Of a stretch of DNA of 35,792 nucleotides, positions 8,716-17,647 are shown piece by piece. Location of the stretch: assembly GCA_009780025.1 (NCBI GenBank), contig WRAV01000023.1, forward strand, positions 1-35,792, in the 5' to 3' direction. The stretch's first letter is position 1, and every line of letters starts with the position of its first letter. The translations under genes were made by a program, and so were the position numbers. Source of the DNA: Oscillospiraceae bacterium (GTDB lineage: Bacteria > Bacillota > Clostridia > Oscillospirales > Ruminococcaceae). A model generated the notes under the pieces. It did no database searches. It was given only the letters and a program-made list of their open reading frames with translations, and had not been told where the DNA came from.

Positions 8716-8857
8716 GACTTTGAGAAGCGGGAATTGGCCGGCAATACACCACCTTGACTGCTCCTGGCCACTGTCAAAGGCTGAGACGTCAAAAACCGGC
8801 GCAAAAGTGGGAATACCCACCACCAATAGATAAACCGACAAATTTATAAATAAAGTC

Positions 8858-8913
8858 TTCCAAAACGCGGCGATTTGCAGTAAAATAGAGTGGGTGATTG
8901 TGCGCGCACAATC
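8858..8913 (+). promoter_or_regulatory. Promoter plus perfect 18-bp palindrome upstream of the DUF4011 gene
   Basis: A -10 TAAAAT (8881-8886) lies 17 bases from a weak -35 TTCCAA (8858-8863). GATTGTGCGCGCACAATC (8896-8913) is a perfect palindrome lying at or just past the predicted transcription start, a classical repressor-operator position. The palindrome is directly seen; the operator role is inference. Confidence 0.55.
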
Positions 8914-8970
8914 CCGATGACGATAAAACGTCTATAGCCGGCAAACCCTCAGTGAAAGGCGGTACGCACA

Positions 8971-11900
8971 GTGCAACAGTGCTTGAAAATAGAAGCGGTC
9001 GTGGCGGGGCTCGCAAGCTTTGCCACTCTGCAGAGCGGCCTCCCGGCCGTACATGAGCTGGTGGTAAATAATCCCACGCGGGAGCGGTTTGACGACCTTG
9101 TCGTCACCCTCGCCGCCCAGCCATCCTTCGCAGCCGCGTGGTCGACAAGAATCGACAGCCTCGCACCCGGGGAGAGTGCGCTTATCTTCCCCGAAGGGCT
9201 GGAACTCTCGCCCGATTACCTGGTCGGGCTCAGCCAGTCTGTGCGCGGCAGCTTTGAGGTCAGCGTCACCCAGGGCAGGCAGACACTCGCAGCCAAGAGC
9301 TTTCCCATCACCCTGCTGGGCTACGGCGCTTGGAGTGGGCTACAGGCCTTCCCCGCCAGCATTGCCTGCCATGTGCTGCCCGAGCACCCGTTAATCCACA
9401 AATTTTTGATGACCGCTACCCGGCTGCTCTCTGCGCTGCCTGAAAAATTCACCTTGTGCGGCTACGAAAACCCTCACGCTGTTCGCCCTCAGATGGCCGC
9501 GCTGTTGGCCGCCCTCGCGGGCGAGGACATCGCCGTCAGCCCGGTCTTTCCCGACTACGATATTCCCGGGCAATATATAGACGGCATAGACAACATCTTG
9601 CGGCTAAAGAGGGCCAGCGCCCTGGAGCTCTCGCTTTTCTACGCCTCTTGCCTGGAGGCCGCCGGGCTGAACCCGCTGCTGGTCTTTGACGGCGGCCGCG
9701 TTCTTGTGGGCTGCCACCTGGAGGACACCATTCTGCCCGAGGCGCTGCAAGAGGACTCCCATTACTTATCCGGGCTGATTACAGCGAGCAGCCCAAAAAT
9801 CCTGCTGGTAAACCTGGCCGGCGGTATGCAGAAGGGCAACCTGCCCCTTGTAGGCGCGGGGGAGCTTTTCTCGACGCCGGGCAGCACCACAGCCATAGAT
9901 ATTCGCCGGGCACGCAAAAACGGCGTCACTCCGCTGCCTCCTCGCAAACTCCAGCCGGATGGCAGTTACACTCGCGCGCTCTTCCCGGTTCCGGAGGAGC
10001 AGTCCGCTCCCGACCCCATGCGCAAGTGGGAAGCCCAGCTGCTGGACATGACCACCCAAAACCCGCTGCTGGACATCTCCCGCGACACCAGTTTACAGCT
10101 TATCTGCTCCCGACCCGGCAAGCTCATTGAGTACTTGGCGGGAGGTAGCAGCTTTGACCTGCGCCCCATTCCCGATGGCTTTAAGGTTGCCCAGATGGAG
10201 GACGGCTTCCTGCCCGCTCTCCACGGCGCCGAGCTCGAGGATTATGTAACCGGCTTCTGCCGAGAAGGGCGATTGCACAGCTTCCTTGACGGTGAGACTA
10301 CAGACCAGCGACTCTCCAAGCTTTTGCGACTTTCCTGCGCCGCGGCTGAGGATAGACTGCGCCCCACCCTCTACCTAGCCGCCGGACTGCTGCGCTGGTA
10401 CGACAGCGCCGACTTCCAAAACCTCGGCAGACCCCGCCTGTCTCCGCTGATTTTGATTCCCGCCCAGCTCAGCCGCCTGCCGGGTGAAGACAGCTACCAC
10501 CTGCGCCTTAGCCGGGGCAAGCCCATACTCAACCGGATACTCCTGCAGACGCTGCGTACACGCCTTGGCGTACAGGTGAAATCCCCAAACCTTTCGCGGA
10601 TGGAGGGTGGGCTGCCGGCCTTCCAGACGATATTCACGGCTATTCGCCAGGCGGTGATAGATCGGCCCGGCTGGTCGGTAAAAGAGCACCTCTGCCTGGG
10701 GCTGTTCGACCCCGCGCCACCGCTCTTTTGGGATGACCTCAAGACCCGGCTGCCGAATATCTCGGGCAGCCCAGTGGCCCAGAGCCTGGTTAGCGGACTC
10801 TCCATGGGTGGGATATGGACAAACTCCACCCCGCAAGACGAGCTGGACGCCCGTGTGCAGCCCGACGATCTCTGCCTGCCTTTGCCCGCCGACAGCTCCC
10901 AGATGAGCGCGGTCTGCGCGGCAAGCGAGGGCGCTTCGTTCATCCTCTCCGGGCCTGCGGGTAGCGGAAAAACTCAGACCATAGTCAATATGACGGCCAG
11001 TACGCTCTACAAGGGCGGGCGGGTGCTGATAGTCTCCGGGTGTGGGGAAAGCCTGCGCAGCACCGCGGACAAACTGGATGCCATCGGGGTCGGCCCCTTC
11101 TGCCTAAACGCGTGGGAGGGCCAACCCGAAGACCTGCGCGGGGCAGCCGGGCAGCTCCTCGAGCTTGGGCGGATAAAATCCCCCGCCGACTACGAGCAGC
11201 GGGCACAGGCCCTTGCCGGTGTGCGCGCAGACCTCGCCACCCACACCCAGCAGATGCACAAGCCTGCGCCCTGCGGCTTCTCGCTCTACCAGATGATCAG
11301 CCTGCGCGAACAGAACAAACACGCCCCCGACGGCGTGAGTATCCCACCCGAACTGCCCGGGCTGCTCACCCCCGAAAACCACGACAAGTGGGCAGAAATA
11401 ATAAGGGAGCTGGCCGTGGCCGCCAAGGGCTGCGGCGGGGTTGCCGACCACCCGCTCACCGCGTTTAGGAACACAAAGTTCGGCCCCTCGCTTATTCTGG
11501 GGATTGCCGGCAGCTGGCGGGATTACCGGGACGCACTGACCGCTCTTGAGGGCGCGGTGCAGCAAATTATTTGGATACTCGCGCTGCCCGAATTTGAGAG
11601 TAAGGTGCACTATATAGAGGCCGACAAGCTCTGCGAGTTTTTGCTCGAGTGCCCAACAATCCCTCTCCGATTGTACTCATGCGAAAACCTTGAGGCTGTG
11701 GGCGAGCAGCTGGAATACATCTGCGCCCTTGGGGCCGAGCGAGATACCCTGGAGGCCGAGCTGCTGCGGGACTTTTCCCCGGGAATACTCAAATTCAACG
11801 AAGAAGCTGCCAGAGAGGAGTGGCAGCACTCGCTCAGCAGCTGGGCGCTGCCGCGTGCCGCCACTCAAAAGCGACTGCTGGCTGCTATCGGCGAGCTCTA

Positions 11901-14310
11901 CCGCAAGCCGACCTCTCTGCTGCAAAAAGACAACATACCCGAGCTGCTGGACAGGCTCACCCTATACAAAACCCGCCGAAACGAATTCGAGAGCAGAAGC
12001 CCCGCATTCGCCGAGCTGTTCGGTCCTATGTGGAAGGACGGCAGGCCAGACTACGCAGAGCTGCGAGACGCCTACAGCCAGACCCTTATACTGGACAAAT
12101 TGCTGAATAGCGTTTGTGGCAATCAGCGCAACCGCACAGATAGAGCGCTCGCCTCTGGCTTCTTCATTGATCTTGAGCGCTTCAGGAACAAGCACTCTTA
12201 CGCCCTCGAGCTCTACCGGGAGGCCTGGTCGGCTATCCCCGCGCTGGAGGCCGAGCTTTCCCGCCAAATGCGCGGCGGGTTCACCCATTTTACCGGTGTA
12301 TCCAACTGGCTGAGTGAGATGCGCAACATGACCGCCCTCTGGCTGGAACATCAAACCCGCCTGCGGGACTGGTGCGCATACCTGGCTGTGCGGGAAAAAG
12401 CCACCACCGCGGGCATAGTCACCGCCGCCCTGGCCCTAGAAAACGGCGATATAACCGATGAAGACGCACTGCTGCCGGCTTTTCAAAAAGCGCTGTTCAC
12501 CGTGCTTTGCGAGGGAATAATAGCCGAAGACGCCCTGCTGCAGACCTTCTGCGCCACCGGGATGAAGGAGGACACCCAGCGCTTTGAGCACTTGAGTGAG
12601 GACTTCACCCGAGACGCGCTGCAACAGCTCGCGCACATACTCACTGCTCGGGTCGCAAAGGCGATGGACGACCCCGACCTTGCCGACCAGGCCACCTTGC
12701 TCAAAATGGAGCTGGAGGGCGGCGGGCCTATCCCGGCGGGCGACCTTTTCCAAAAAGCACCCGAGCTTTTGGCCGAGCTGATGCCCTGTATGCTGCTCAG
12801 CCCCATTGCCGCCGCGCGGCTGGTGCCCAAGTCGCCCGCGCCGATATTCGACCTCGTTATCTTGGACGATGCGCAGACACTGCCCACCTGCGAAACTGTT
12901 GGCGTCCTCGCGCTGGGCAAAAACGTGGTGCTGGCCGGCGATGCGGCAGCGCCACAGCCCGGCCCCGGCTGGCTGGACGGCGAACCCTACCGACGCGAAG
13001 ACTTTACCAGCGTGCTGGAGAGCTGCCGGGCTCTCGGCCTACCCGAAATCTCCCTGGACTGGCACTACCGCTGCCGCCACGAGAGCCTATTTGCCTTTGC
13101 GGGCAGCCGGCTTTACGGCGGGCGTGTGCGGAGCTTCCCTTCGCCGCACGCGGGAGCAAGGGTCAAAGCTGTCCGAGTGGCTGGGGCGTACGACTCAGCT
13201 ACCCGCCAAAACGCAACTGAAGCTAAGGCCGTTGTAACCGAGATTGTCTCCCGGCTTCTAGATACCCAGGGTGACGTGCAGAGCATAGGTGTGCTCACTC
13301 TTTCCCAGGGGCAGCGGGAGCTCATTGAATACTTTTTGGACATCGCCCTGCGGGAGAGCAAGAAACTTGCAGCAAGTGTAAGGTCCCTGCCCGAGCCCAT
13401 TTTTGTCGAGTACGCCGGGGACTACACCGGCAAAACCCGAGATACAATTCTACTCTCAGTGGGCTACGGGCCCGACCACCGGGGGGAGGTGCCCACCAGT
13501 TTCGGCCCATTGGAGGACAGCGACGGGGGAGCGCTGCTATGCCTGACCCTTGCACGGGCACGGCGAGAACTGATCTGCTACTCCTTCCTTACACCCGAGG
13601 ACATCCATCCAGGGCTTATCGGATCCGGTGGGGTGGCTGCTTTGCGGTCCCTCCTGCGCTGTCTCGCCGGGGAGCCGCTACCGGTTCGCCCTGCCCAAAC
13701 CGCCGCACATATAGGTGCGGTAGAGCGCGCCATCGCCGGCTTTGTCCGATCCCAGGGATTTGAGGCTTGCATGAACGTCGGCCTTTCCGGCTTTAGGGTG
13801 GACGTCGGGGTCTACCAGCCCGGCAACCCGGGGCGATATATTTTGGGCATCCTCTGCGACGGGGAGGGATACCGCTCGGCCGCCACTACATACGACCGCC
13901 TCCACCTGCGCGACGAGATGCTAACTCGAGGCGGCTGGCGGCTGCACAGGGTCTGGGCCCTCGACTTTTTGCAAAACCAGGAAAAAGAGCTCCGTCGGGT
14001 CGCGGCGGCACTTGCCCTTGCCTGCGAAGCACCCACTGAAGAGCGCGAACCGGTACCACTCTACGTCTCTCTCGACGACTTTGAACGGGAGATAGACCCG
14101 CCGCCCGAACCCGAACTCGAAGAAGTCGCGGAAACACCTGAGCTTACTGAGGAAATACCGGACACCAAAGAAGAGCTACCGGATGAAGCCGAGGCGCTGC
14201 CCACCATAGAGGAAGAAGGGCCGGAGACAGCCGATGAAGGCGAAGATATCACAGGCCTTGAAGAGATCGAGCCGGACGAGGATTCCGAAGAAGAGAAGGA
14301 ACCGGTGTAG
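8971..14310 (+). CDS. Giant DUF4011 / SF1 helicase-like / REase-like protein with altered catalytic residues
   Basis: This 1779-residue protein matches DUF4011-type helicase-nucleases; I recall a DUF4011-helicase-Vsr arrangement reported as antiphage system Hhe. Seen in order: a beta-rich N-terminus; a transglutaminase-like segment (about 205-315); DUF4011 (RKWEAQLLDMTTQNPLLD, 351-368); Walker A GPAGSGKT (661-668); helical insert; Walker B FDLVILDDAQ (1293-1302); later helicase motifs (to 1531); an endonuclease-like domain (about 1580-1680); and an acidic tail (about 1690-1779). Family-typical residues are changed: GTC.D reads ASALE (A217), GH reads GR (R243), GDxxQ reads GDAAA (1323), QG-E-RD reads TGKTRD (1486), TRAR reads ARAR (1528), IECDG reads ILCDG (L1628), YH reads YR. 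The frame is intact, so it may be a repurposed scaffold. The GTG start has AAAGGCGG upstream. Confidence 0.8.
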   Translation: MQQCLKIEAVVAGLASFATLQSGLPAVHELVVNNPTRERFDDLVVTLAAQPSFAAAWSTRIDSLAPGESALIFPEGLELSPDYLVGLSQSVRGSFEVSVTQGRQTLAAKSFPITLLGYGAWSGLQAFPASIACHVLPEHPLIHKFLMTATRLLSALPEKFTLCGYENPHAVRPQMAALLAALAGEDIAVSPVFPDYDIPGQYIDGIDNILRLKRASALELSLFYASCLEAAGLNPLLVFDGGRVLVGCHLEDTILPEALQEDSHYLSGLITASSPKILLVNLAGGMQKGNLPLVGAGELFSTPGSTTAIDIRRARKNGVTPLPPRKLQPDGSYTRALFPVPEEQSAPDPMRKWEAQLLDMTTQNPLLDISRDTSLQLICSRPGKLIEYLAGGSSFDLRPIPDGFKVAQMEDGFLPALHGAELEDYVTGFCREGRLHSFLDGETTDQRLSKLLRLSCAAAEDRLRPTLYLAAGLLRWYDSADFQNLGRPRLSPLILIPAQLSRLPGEDSYHLRLSRGKPILNRILLQTLRTRLGVQVKSPNLSRMEGGLPAFQTIFTAIRQAVIDRPGWSVKEHLCLGLFDPAPPLFWDDLKTRLPNISGSPVAQSLVSGLSMGGIWTNSTPQDELDARVQPDDLCLPLPADSSQMSAVCAASEGASFILSGPAGSGKTQTIVNMTASTLYKGGRVLIVSGCGESLRSTADKLDAIGVGPFCLNAWEGQPEDLRGAAGQLLELGRIKSPADYEQRAQALAGVRADLATHTQQMHKPAPCGFSLYQMISLREQNKHAPDGVSIPPELPGLLTPENHDKWAEIIRELAVAAKGCGGVADHPLTAFRNTKFGPSLILGIAGSWRDYRDALTALEGAVQQIIWILALPEFESKVHYIEADKLCEFLLECPTIPLRLYSCENLEAVGEQLEYICALGAERDTLEAELLRDFSPGILKFNEEAAREEWQHSLSSWALPRAATQKRLLAAIGELYRKPTSLLQKDNIPELLDRLTLYKTRRNEFESRSPAFAELFGPMWKDGRPDYAELRDAYSQTLILDKLLNSVCGNQRNRTDRALASGFFIDLERFRNKHSYALELYREAWSAIPALEAELSRQMRGGFTHFTGVSNWLSEMRNMTALWLEHQTRLRDWCAYLAVREKATTAGIVTAALALENGDITDEDALLPAFQKALFTVLCEGIIAEDALLQTFCATGMKEDTQRFEHLSEDFTRDALQQLAHILTARVAKAMDDPDLADQATLLKMELEGGGPIPAGDLFQKAPELLAELMPCMLLSPIAAARLVPKSPAPIFDLVILDDAQTLPTCETVGVLALGKNVVLAGDAAAPQPGPGWLDGEPYRREDFTSVLESCRALGLPEISLDWHYRCRHESLFAFAGSRLYGGRVRSFPSPHAGARVKAVRVAGAYDSATRQNATEAKAVVTEIVSRLLDTQGDVQSIGVLTLSQGQRELIEYFLDIALRESKKLAASVRSLPEPIFVEYAGDYTGKTRDTILLSVGYGPDHRGEVPTSFGPLEDSDGGALLCLTLARARRELICYSFLTPEDIHPGLIGSGGVAALRSLLRCLAGEPLPVRPAQTAAHIGAVERAIAGFVRSQGFEACMNVGLSGFRVDVGVYQPGNPGRYILGILCDGEGYRSAATTYDRLHLRDEMLTRGGWRLHRVWALDFLQNQEKELRRVAAALALACEAPTEEREPVPLYVSLDDFEREIDPPPEPELEEVAETPELTEEIPDTKEELPDEAEALPTIEEEGPETADEGEDITGLEEIEPDEDSEEEKEPV

Positions 14311-14371
14311 AGGACGCAACTGGGCGTCCTGCTGCTGCCACAATATTGCCGTGCAGGCAACGGAGAATTTA

Positions 14372-14851
14372 ATGTTAAACATACACATTCTGGCGGTTGG
14401 CAAACTGGGGCAGGACTGGCTGGCGGAGGGGTGTGCCCATTACCGCCAGCTAATATCCCCGTACTTTAAGCTGCAGATAACCGAGCTGCCAGCCCACCGG
14501 CTGCCCAGCGCCCCCTCGCAGGCGCAAGTCGAAAAAGCCCTCGCGGTGGAGGGCGAGCAAATTCGAGCTAGGCTGCCCAAGGGCGGGTTTGCAATCCCCC
14601 TTTGCGTGGAGGGCGAGCAGCTCTCGTCCGAAAAGCTGGCCGCTCTGCTTGAGCGCTGCGCCGGGCAGGGACAGCCGCCGGCATTTATCATCGGCTCTTC
14701 TCACGGGCTTTGCCCTGAGTTGAAAAGACAGGCGAGCTTGCGCCTGTCGCTTTCCGACATGACGTTCCCACACCAGCTGGCTCGGGTTATGCTGCTCGAA
14801 CAGATTTACCGGGGCGGGTGCATTTTGCGCGGGGGGAAGTATCATAAGTAA
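14372..14851 (+). CDS. rlmH: 23S rRNA (pseudouridine1915-N3)-methyltransferase RlmH
   Basis: This 159-residue SPOUT methyltransferase modifies position 1915 of 23S rRNA in helix 69 using S-adenosylmethionine. Family signs are the MLNIHILAVGKL start, the SAM-binding knot loop FIIGSSHGL (the usual form has GG where this has GS), and the C-terminal MTFPHQLARVMLLEQIYRG ending in GGKYHK. Length matches the family. The open frame extends upstream into the end of the giant gene, but ATG 14372 begins the conserved domain and has CGGAGA nine bases before it. It follows the DUF4011 gene by 61 bases and is probably co-transcribed. Confidence 0.95.
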   Translation: MLNIHILAVGKLGQDWLAEGCAHYRQLISPYFKLQITELPAHRLPSAPSQAQVEKALAVEGEQIRARLPKGGFAIPLCVEGEQLSSEKLAALLERCAGQGQPPAFIIGSSHGLCPELKRQASLRLSLSDMTFPHQLARVMLLEQIYRGGCILRGGKYHK

Positions 14852-14860
14852 GAGGGTAAT

Positions 14861-14889
14861 TTGACGATAGAACGAATTCGTTATATAAT
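14861..14889 (+). promoter_or_regulatory. Consensus promoter with internal 12-bp palindrome, HTH gene
   Basis: TTGACG (14861-14866), 17 bases, TATAAT (14884-14889). The spacer contains the perfect palindrome AACGAATTCGTT (14871-14882), exactly where an XRE/HigA repressor would block RNA polymerase. Predicted transcription starts only about eight bases before the ATG at 14904. Confidence 0.75.
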
Positions 14890-14903
14890 TTTTTTGACGG
14901 GAG

Positions 14904-15230
14904 ATGCTATTAATTTTCAAAGTTATCTTTTACGAGAACAAAAATGGTGAGTCTCCCGTGGACGAAATAGACTTGCAGGTGCGGCTGGTCAGAGAGATTC
15001 TCAGCGCCCGAAAGGAGCGGGGGATGACACAGTCGGAGCTTGACGCAGTTTGCGGAGTCAACCAGACCCACATTGCGCGGATTGAGAACAGCAAAACCGA
15101 CCCACAACTCTCAACAATTCTCAAAATCCTGCGCCCGCTCGGAAAGACGCTGACGGTGGTTGACCTCCCCCTGGGGATAATGCGGCACATAGATAAAAAC
15201 CAAAGCGGCGGGGCAAAACCCGCCGCTTAA
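14904..15230 (+). CDS. XRE-family HTH protein fused to a HigB-like toxin N-terminus
   Basis: This 108-residue protein has a Cro/C1-type helix-turn-helix at about residues 27-82 (EILSARKERGMTQSELDAVC, then NQTHIARIENSKTDPQLSTI), most like HigA antitoxins. Residues 1-20 (FKVIFYENKNGESPVDE) look like the first strand of a HigB/RelE-type toxin, not like the start of an antitoxin, so the gene is read as an in-frame deletion fusing the two halves of a former operon. The last ten residues (NQSGGAKPAA) are encoded by the pheT terminator hairpin, suggesting the original stop was also lost. The ATG directly abuts GGGAG, which is too close; GTG at 14958 is an alternative giving the HTH part alone. Confidence 0.7.
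   Translation: MLLIFKVIFYENKNGESPVDEIDLQVRLVREILSARKERGMTQSELDAVCGVNQTHIARIENSKTDPQLSTILKILRPLGKTLTVVDLPLGIMRHIDKNQSGGAKPAA
15191..15228 (-). terminator. Rho-independent terminator of pheT
   Basis: AAGCGGCGGG (15203-15212) pairs with CCCGCCGCTT (15219-15228). On the minus strand it is followed by GGTTTTTATC. It begins 13 bases past the pheT stop and overlaps the 3' end of the convergent HTH gene. Confidence 0.88.
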
Positions 15231-15241
15231 CTATTCTGCTT

Positions 15242-17647
15242 TTACCCGCGTATCTTGGCCCCTAGCTTTTCAAGCGCGGCGAGTATCTCGCCCACAAAAC
15301 CGTCCACCTGTTCTCCGGTGAGCGCGCTGTCCCCGGGGGTGAAGGTCAGGGTGTAAGCCATGCTCTTCTTGCCCTCGCCCAGCTGTTCGGAGCGGTAGAT
15401 GTCGAACAGGCGCACCCGACTGACCTGTCCGCAAGCCCCGGTGATAGCAGCTTCGATCTCGCCGTTGGTGAGGGCCTCGTCGGCCACAAGCGCGAGGTCG
15501 CGCTCAACTTCAAGGTGAGCCGGCAGCGGGCTAAAGCGGGCTCTTGCCGGGGACGCACCCAAGAGCACACGCGCGTCCAGCTGAGCTATAAAGACTGGGC
15601 GGGCAATCTCGAAGTTTTGCTGCACCGGGTAAGCCAGCTGGCCCAAATACCCTATAACTTCGCCATTTAGCCGCAGCGCCGCTGCCCTGCCGGGATGAAG
15701 ATAAGTCGGTGCTTCATCGCTGTCAAAGTTGGCTTTTTCATAGGTCAGCGCTACACCGAGGGTATCGCAAATTTGCTCGAGCGCGCCCTTGGCGCTCAGG
15801 TAGTCTTCGCCCTCGCCGAACAGGCCTAGGCAGAGCATCGGCACTTCCTCAGGCAGAGACTCGCCCGGCCGCGGAATATATTCGTTGGCAAGCTCGTACA
15901 GCCGCCCCGCGTTCACCCCGCGCTTGCAGTTGCGGGCAATTGTCTTTAGTATAGATGGGACAAGCGTGCGGCGCATTATCGTATAATTCTCACTGATTGG
16001 GTTCTCGATGGCCACCGTATCGCGGGCACGTGCGCCTGCAGGCAGGCCGAGCATGTCGAGGTCGCGTGGGGAGTGGAACGAGTAGTGTATCGTCTCGCAA
16101 AAACCCTGGCTCATGGTGGCAATGCAGAGCTTTTCTCTTACCAGCTGCTGCTCGCTCAACCCACCGGGGGTAATGGCCGCCTCGTCCATCATTGTAGGGG
16201 TGAGGTGCTCGAAGCCGTAGATGCGGATGACCTCTTCGGCCAGGCATGGGAACTCTTCGATGTCCTCCCGGTAAAAGGGCGGTGTAGCAGTGATTTCGTC
16301 GTCGCTGAGGGTAACCACAAAGTTCAGTCGCTCGAGTATTTCCCGCATAGTCGTCGCCGGCACTTCGATACCCAGGACAGCGTTTATCTTAGCAATAGTC
16401 GTGCGGATAGTCGGGTTGACTTTGTCTGGGTTCGCCCAGACGTCGACGCTACTCTCGCTGACCGCGCCAAACCCATATTTATCCATCAGGTGGAGGGCAC
16501 GCTCCAGCGCGAGGGCGGGGGTGTGGTCGTCCAGCCCCTTCTCGTAGCGCTTGGAGGCGTCGCTGCTCTGGCCAAGCGAGCGCGACGTCCGCCGGATATT
16601 TGCCTTCTCAAAAACCGCCGACTCGAAGATTATCTCGGCGGTATTGTCCGCAATCCCGCTCTCAAGGCCGCCCATAACTCCAGCTAAAGCCTTGGGTTTG
16701 CTGCCGTCACAGATGAGCAGGTTCTCGGTGGTCAGGGTGTGGTCGCGCTCGTCCAGGGTGATGATTTTCTCCCCGGCGGTAGCCCGGCGTACAACGATCT
16801 CGCCGCCAGCGACCTTGCTTGCGTCAAAGGCGTGCATCGGTTGCCCAAGCTCAAGCAGAATGTAGTTGGTAACGTCCACAACGTTGCTGTGAACTCCATG
16901 CCCGCATAGCCGCAGCTTGCGCCGCATTTCAACCGGAGAAGGCCCGATTTTAACCCGCCGCACCTGCCTGCCAATATACCGCGGGCAGAGCTCGGAGTCC
17001 TGCACACTCACCTTGAGGTCGGACGGGCCACCGGTAGTTTTGTAGTCCAGCTCGAGCTCCCGCAAGGGGAGCGAAAAGGCCGCCGCAACCTCGCGGGCCA
17101 TGCCGTAGACACACTGGCAGTCAGGCCGGTTGGCCGTCACGCTGATATCCATCACGCAGTCGTCCAGCCCCAGCAGCGCCTTTGCGTCCACGCCCGGCGT
17201 GGTAACCTCGGGCCCAAATATAAGAATTCCGTGCACCCCGGCGCCGTCGTACCAGTCGTCGTCGATGCCAAGTTCTTCGCCGGAGCAGAGCATCCCCTGG
17301 GATACCTGCCCGCGCAGCTGCCCGCTTGTTATCTTCACGCCGCCGCAGAGTGTGGCGCCGTCCAGCGCCACCGGCACAAAGTGTCCGGTCTTGACGTTTG
17401 TCGCGCCTGTCACAACCTGGAACTGTCCGCTTGGCCCGCAGTCCACCTGGCAGATAACCAGCTTGTCTGCGTCCGGGTGCTGGGTAATCTCGGTAATTTT
17501 ACCCACCACACAGCCGGAAATTTCCGCGCCGGGATAGACGATTTCCTCCACCTCGAAGCCGGCGGAAAATAGCCGCGCCTGTAGCTCCTCCACCGGAATA
17601 GCGCTCGTGTCAACGTATTCATTTAGCCAACTCAGCGGCAATAGCAT
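15242..17647 (-). CDS. pheT: Phenylalanyl-tRNA synthetase beta subunit
   Basis: This 801-residue large subunit of the heterotetrameric PheRS has the standard bacterial layout: the opening MLLPLSWLNEYVD, a tRNA-binding OB domain at about 40-150 (GCVVGKITEITQHPDADKL), the B3/B4 editing domain, a B5 DNA-binding-like domain around 400-470, and a C-terminal anticodon-binding FDX-ACB domain (about 705-800, PLPAHLEVERDLALV). Length is normal. GGGG lies 10-13 bases before the ATG, so the ribosome site is modest. pheS is upstream in the same direction but, unusually, 300 bases of repeats separate them. It ends at a strong terminator. Confidence 0.97.
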   Translation of the reverse strand: MLLPLSWLNEYVDTSAIPVEELQARLFSAGFEVEEIVYPGAEISGCVVGKITEITQHPDADKLVICQVDCGPSGQFQVVTGATNVKTGHFVPVALDGATLCGGVKITSGQLRGQVSQGMLCSGEELGIDDDWYDGAGVHGILIFGPEVTTPGVDAKALLGLDDCVMDISVTANRPDCQCVYGMAREVAAAFSLPLRELELDYKTTGGPSDLKVSVQDSELCPRYIGRQVRRVKIGPSPVEMRRKLRLCGHGVHSNVVDVTNYILLELGQPMHAFDASKVAGGEIVVRRATAGEKIITLDERDHTLTTENLLICDGSKPKALAGVMGGLESGIADNTAEIIFESAVFEKANIRRTSRSLGQSSDASKRYEKGLDDHTPALALERALHLMDKYGFGAVSESSVDVWANPDKVNPTIRTTIAKINAVLGIEVPATTMREILERLNFVVTLSDDEITATPPFYREDIEEFPCLAEEVIRIYGFEHLTPTMMDEAAITPGGLSEQQLVREKLCIATMSQGFCETIHYSFHSPRDLDMLGLPAGARARDTVAIENPISENYTIMRRTLVPSILKTIARNCKRGVNAGRLYELANEYIPRPGESLPEEVPMLCLGLFGEGEDYLSAKGALEQICDTLGVALTYEKANFDSDEAPTYLHPGRAAALRLNGEVIGYLGQLAYPVQQNFEIARPVFIAQLDARVLLGASPARARFSPLPAHLEVERDLALVADEALTNGEIEAAITGACGQVSRVRLFDIYRSEQLGEGKKSMAYTLTFTPGDSALTGEQVDGFVGEILAALEKLGAKIRG

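Larger units (their letters stand above)
8635..8970. other. Divergent control region between recA and the DUF4011 gene
   Basis: This 336-base stretch has no gene. It holds the recA promoter, then about 140 bases without recognised features, then a plus-strand promoter with an 18-bp palindrome for the giant gene. The two promoters are far enough apart to be controlled separately. Confidence 0.6.

Noticed and set aside
14234-14371. N-terminal extension of RlmH
   Set aside because: Overlaps the end of the giant gene and precedes the conserved start; ATG 14372 has a ribosome site.
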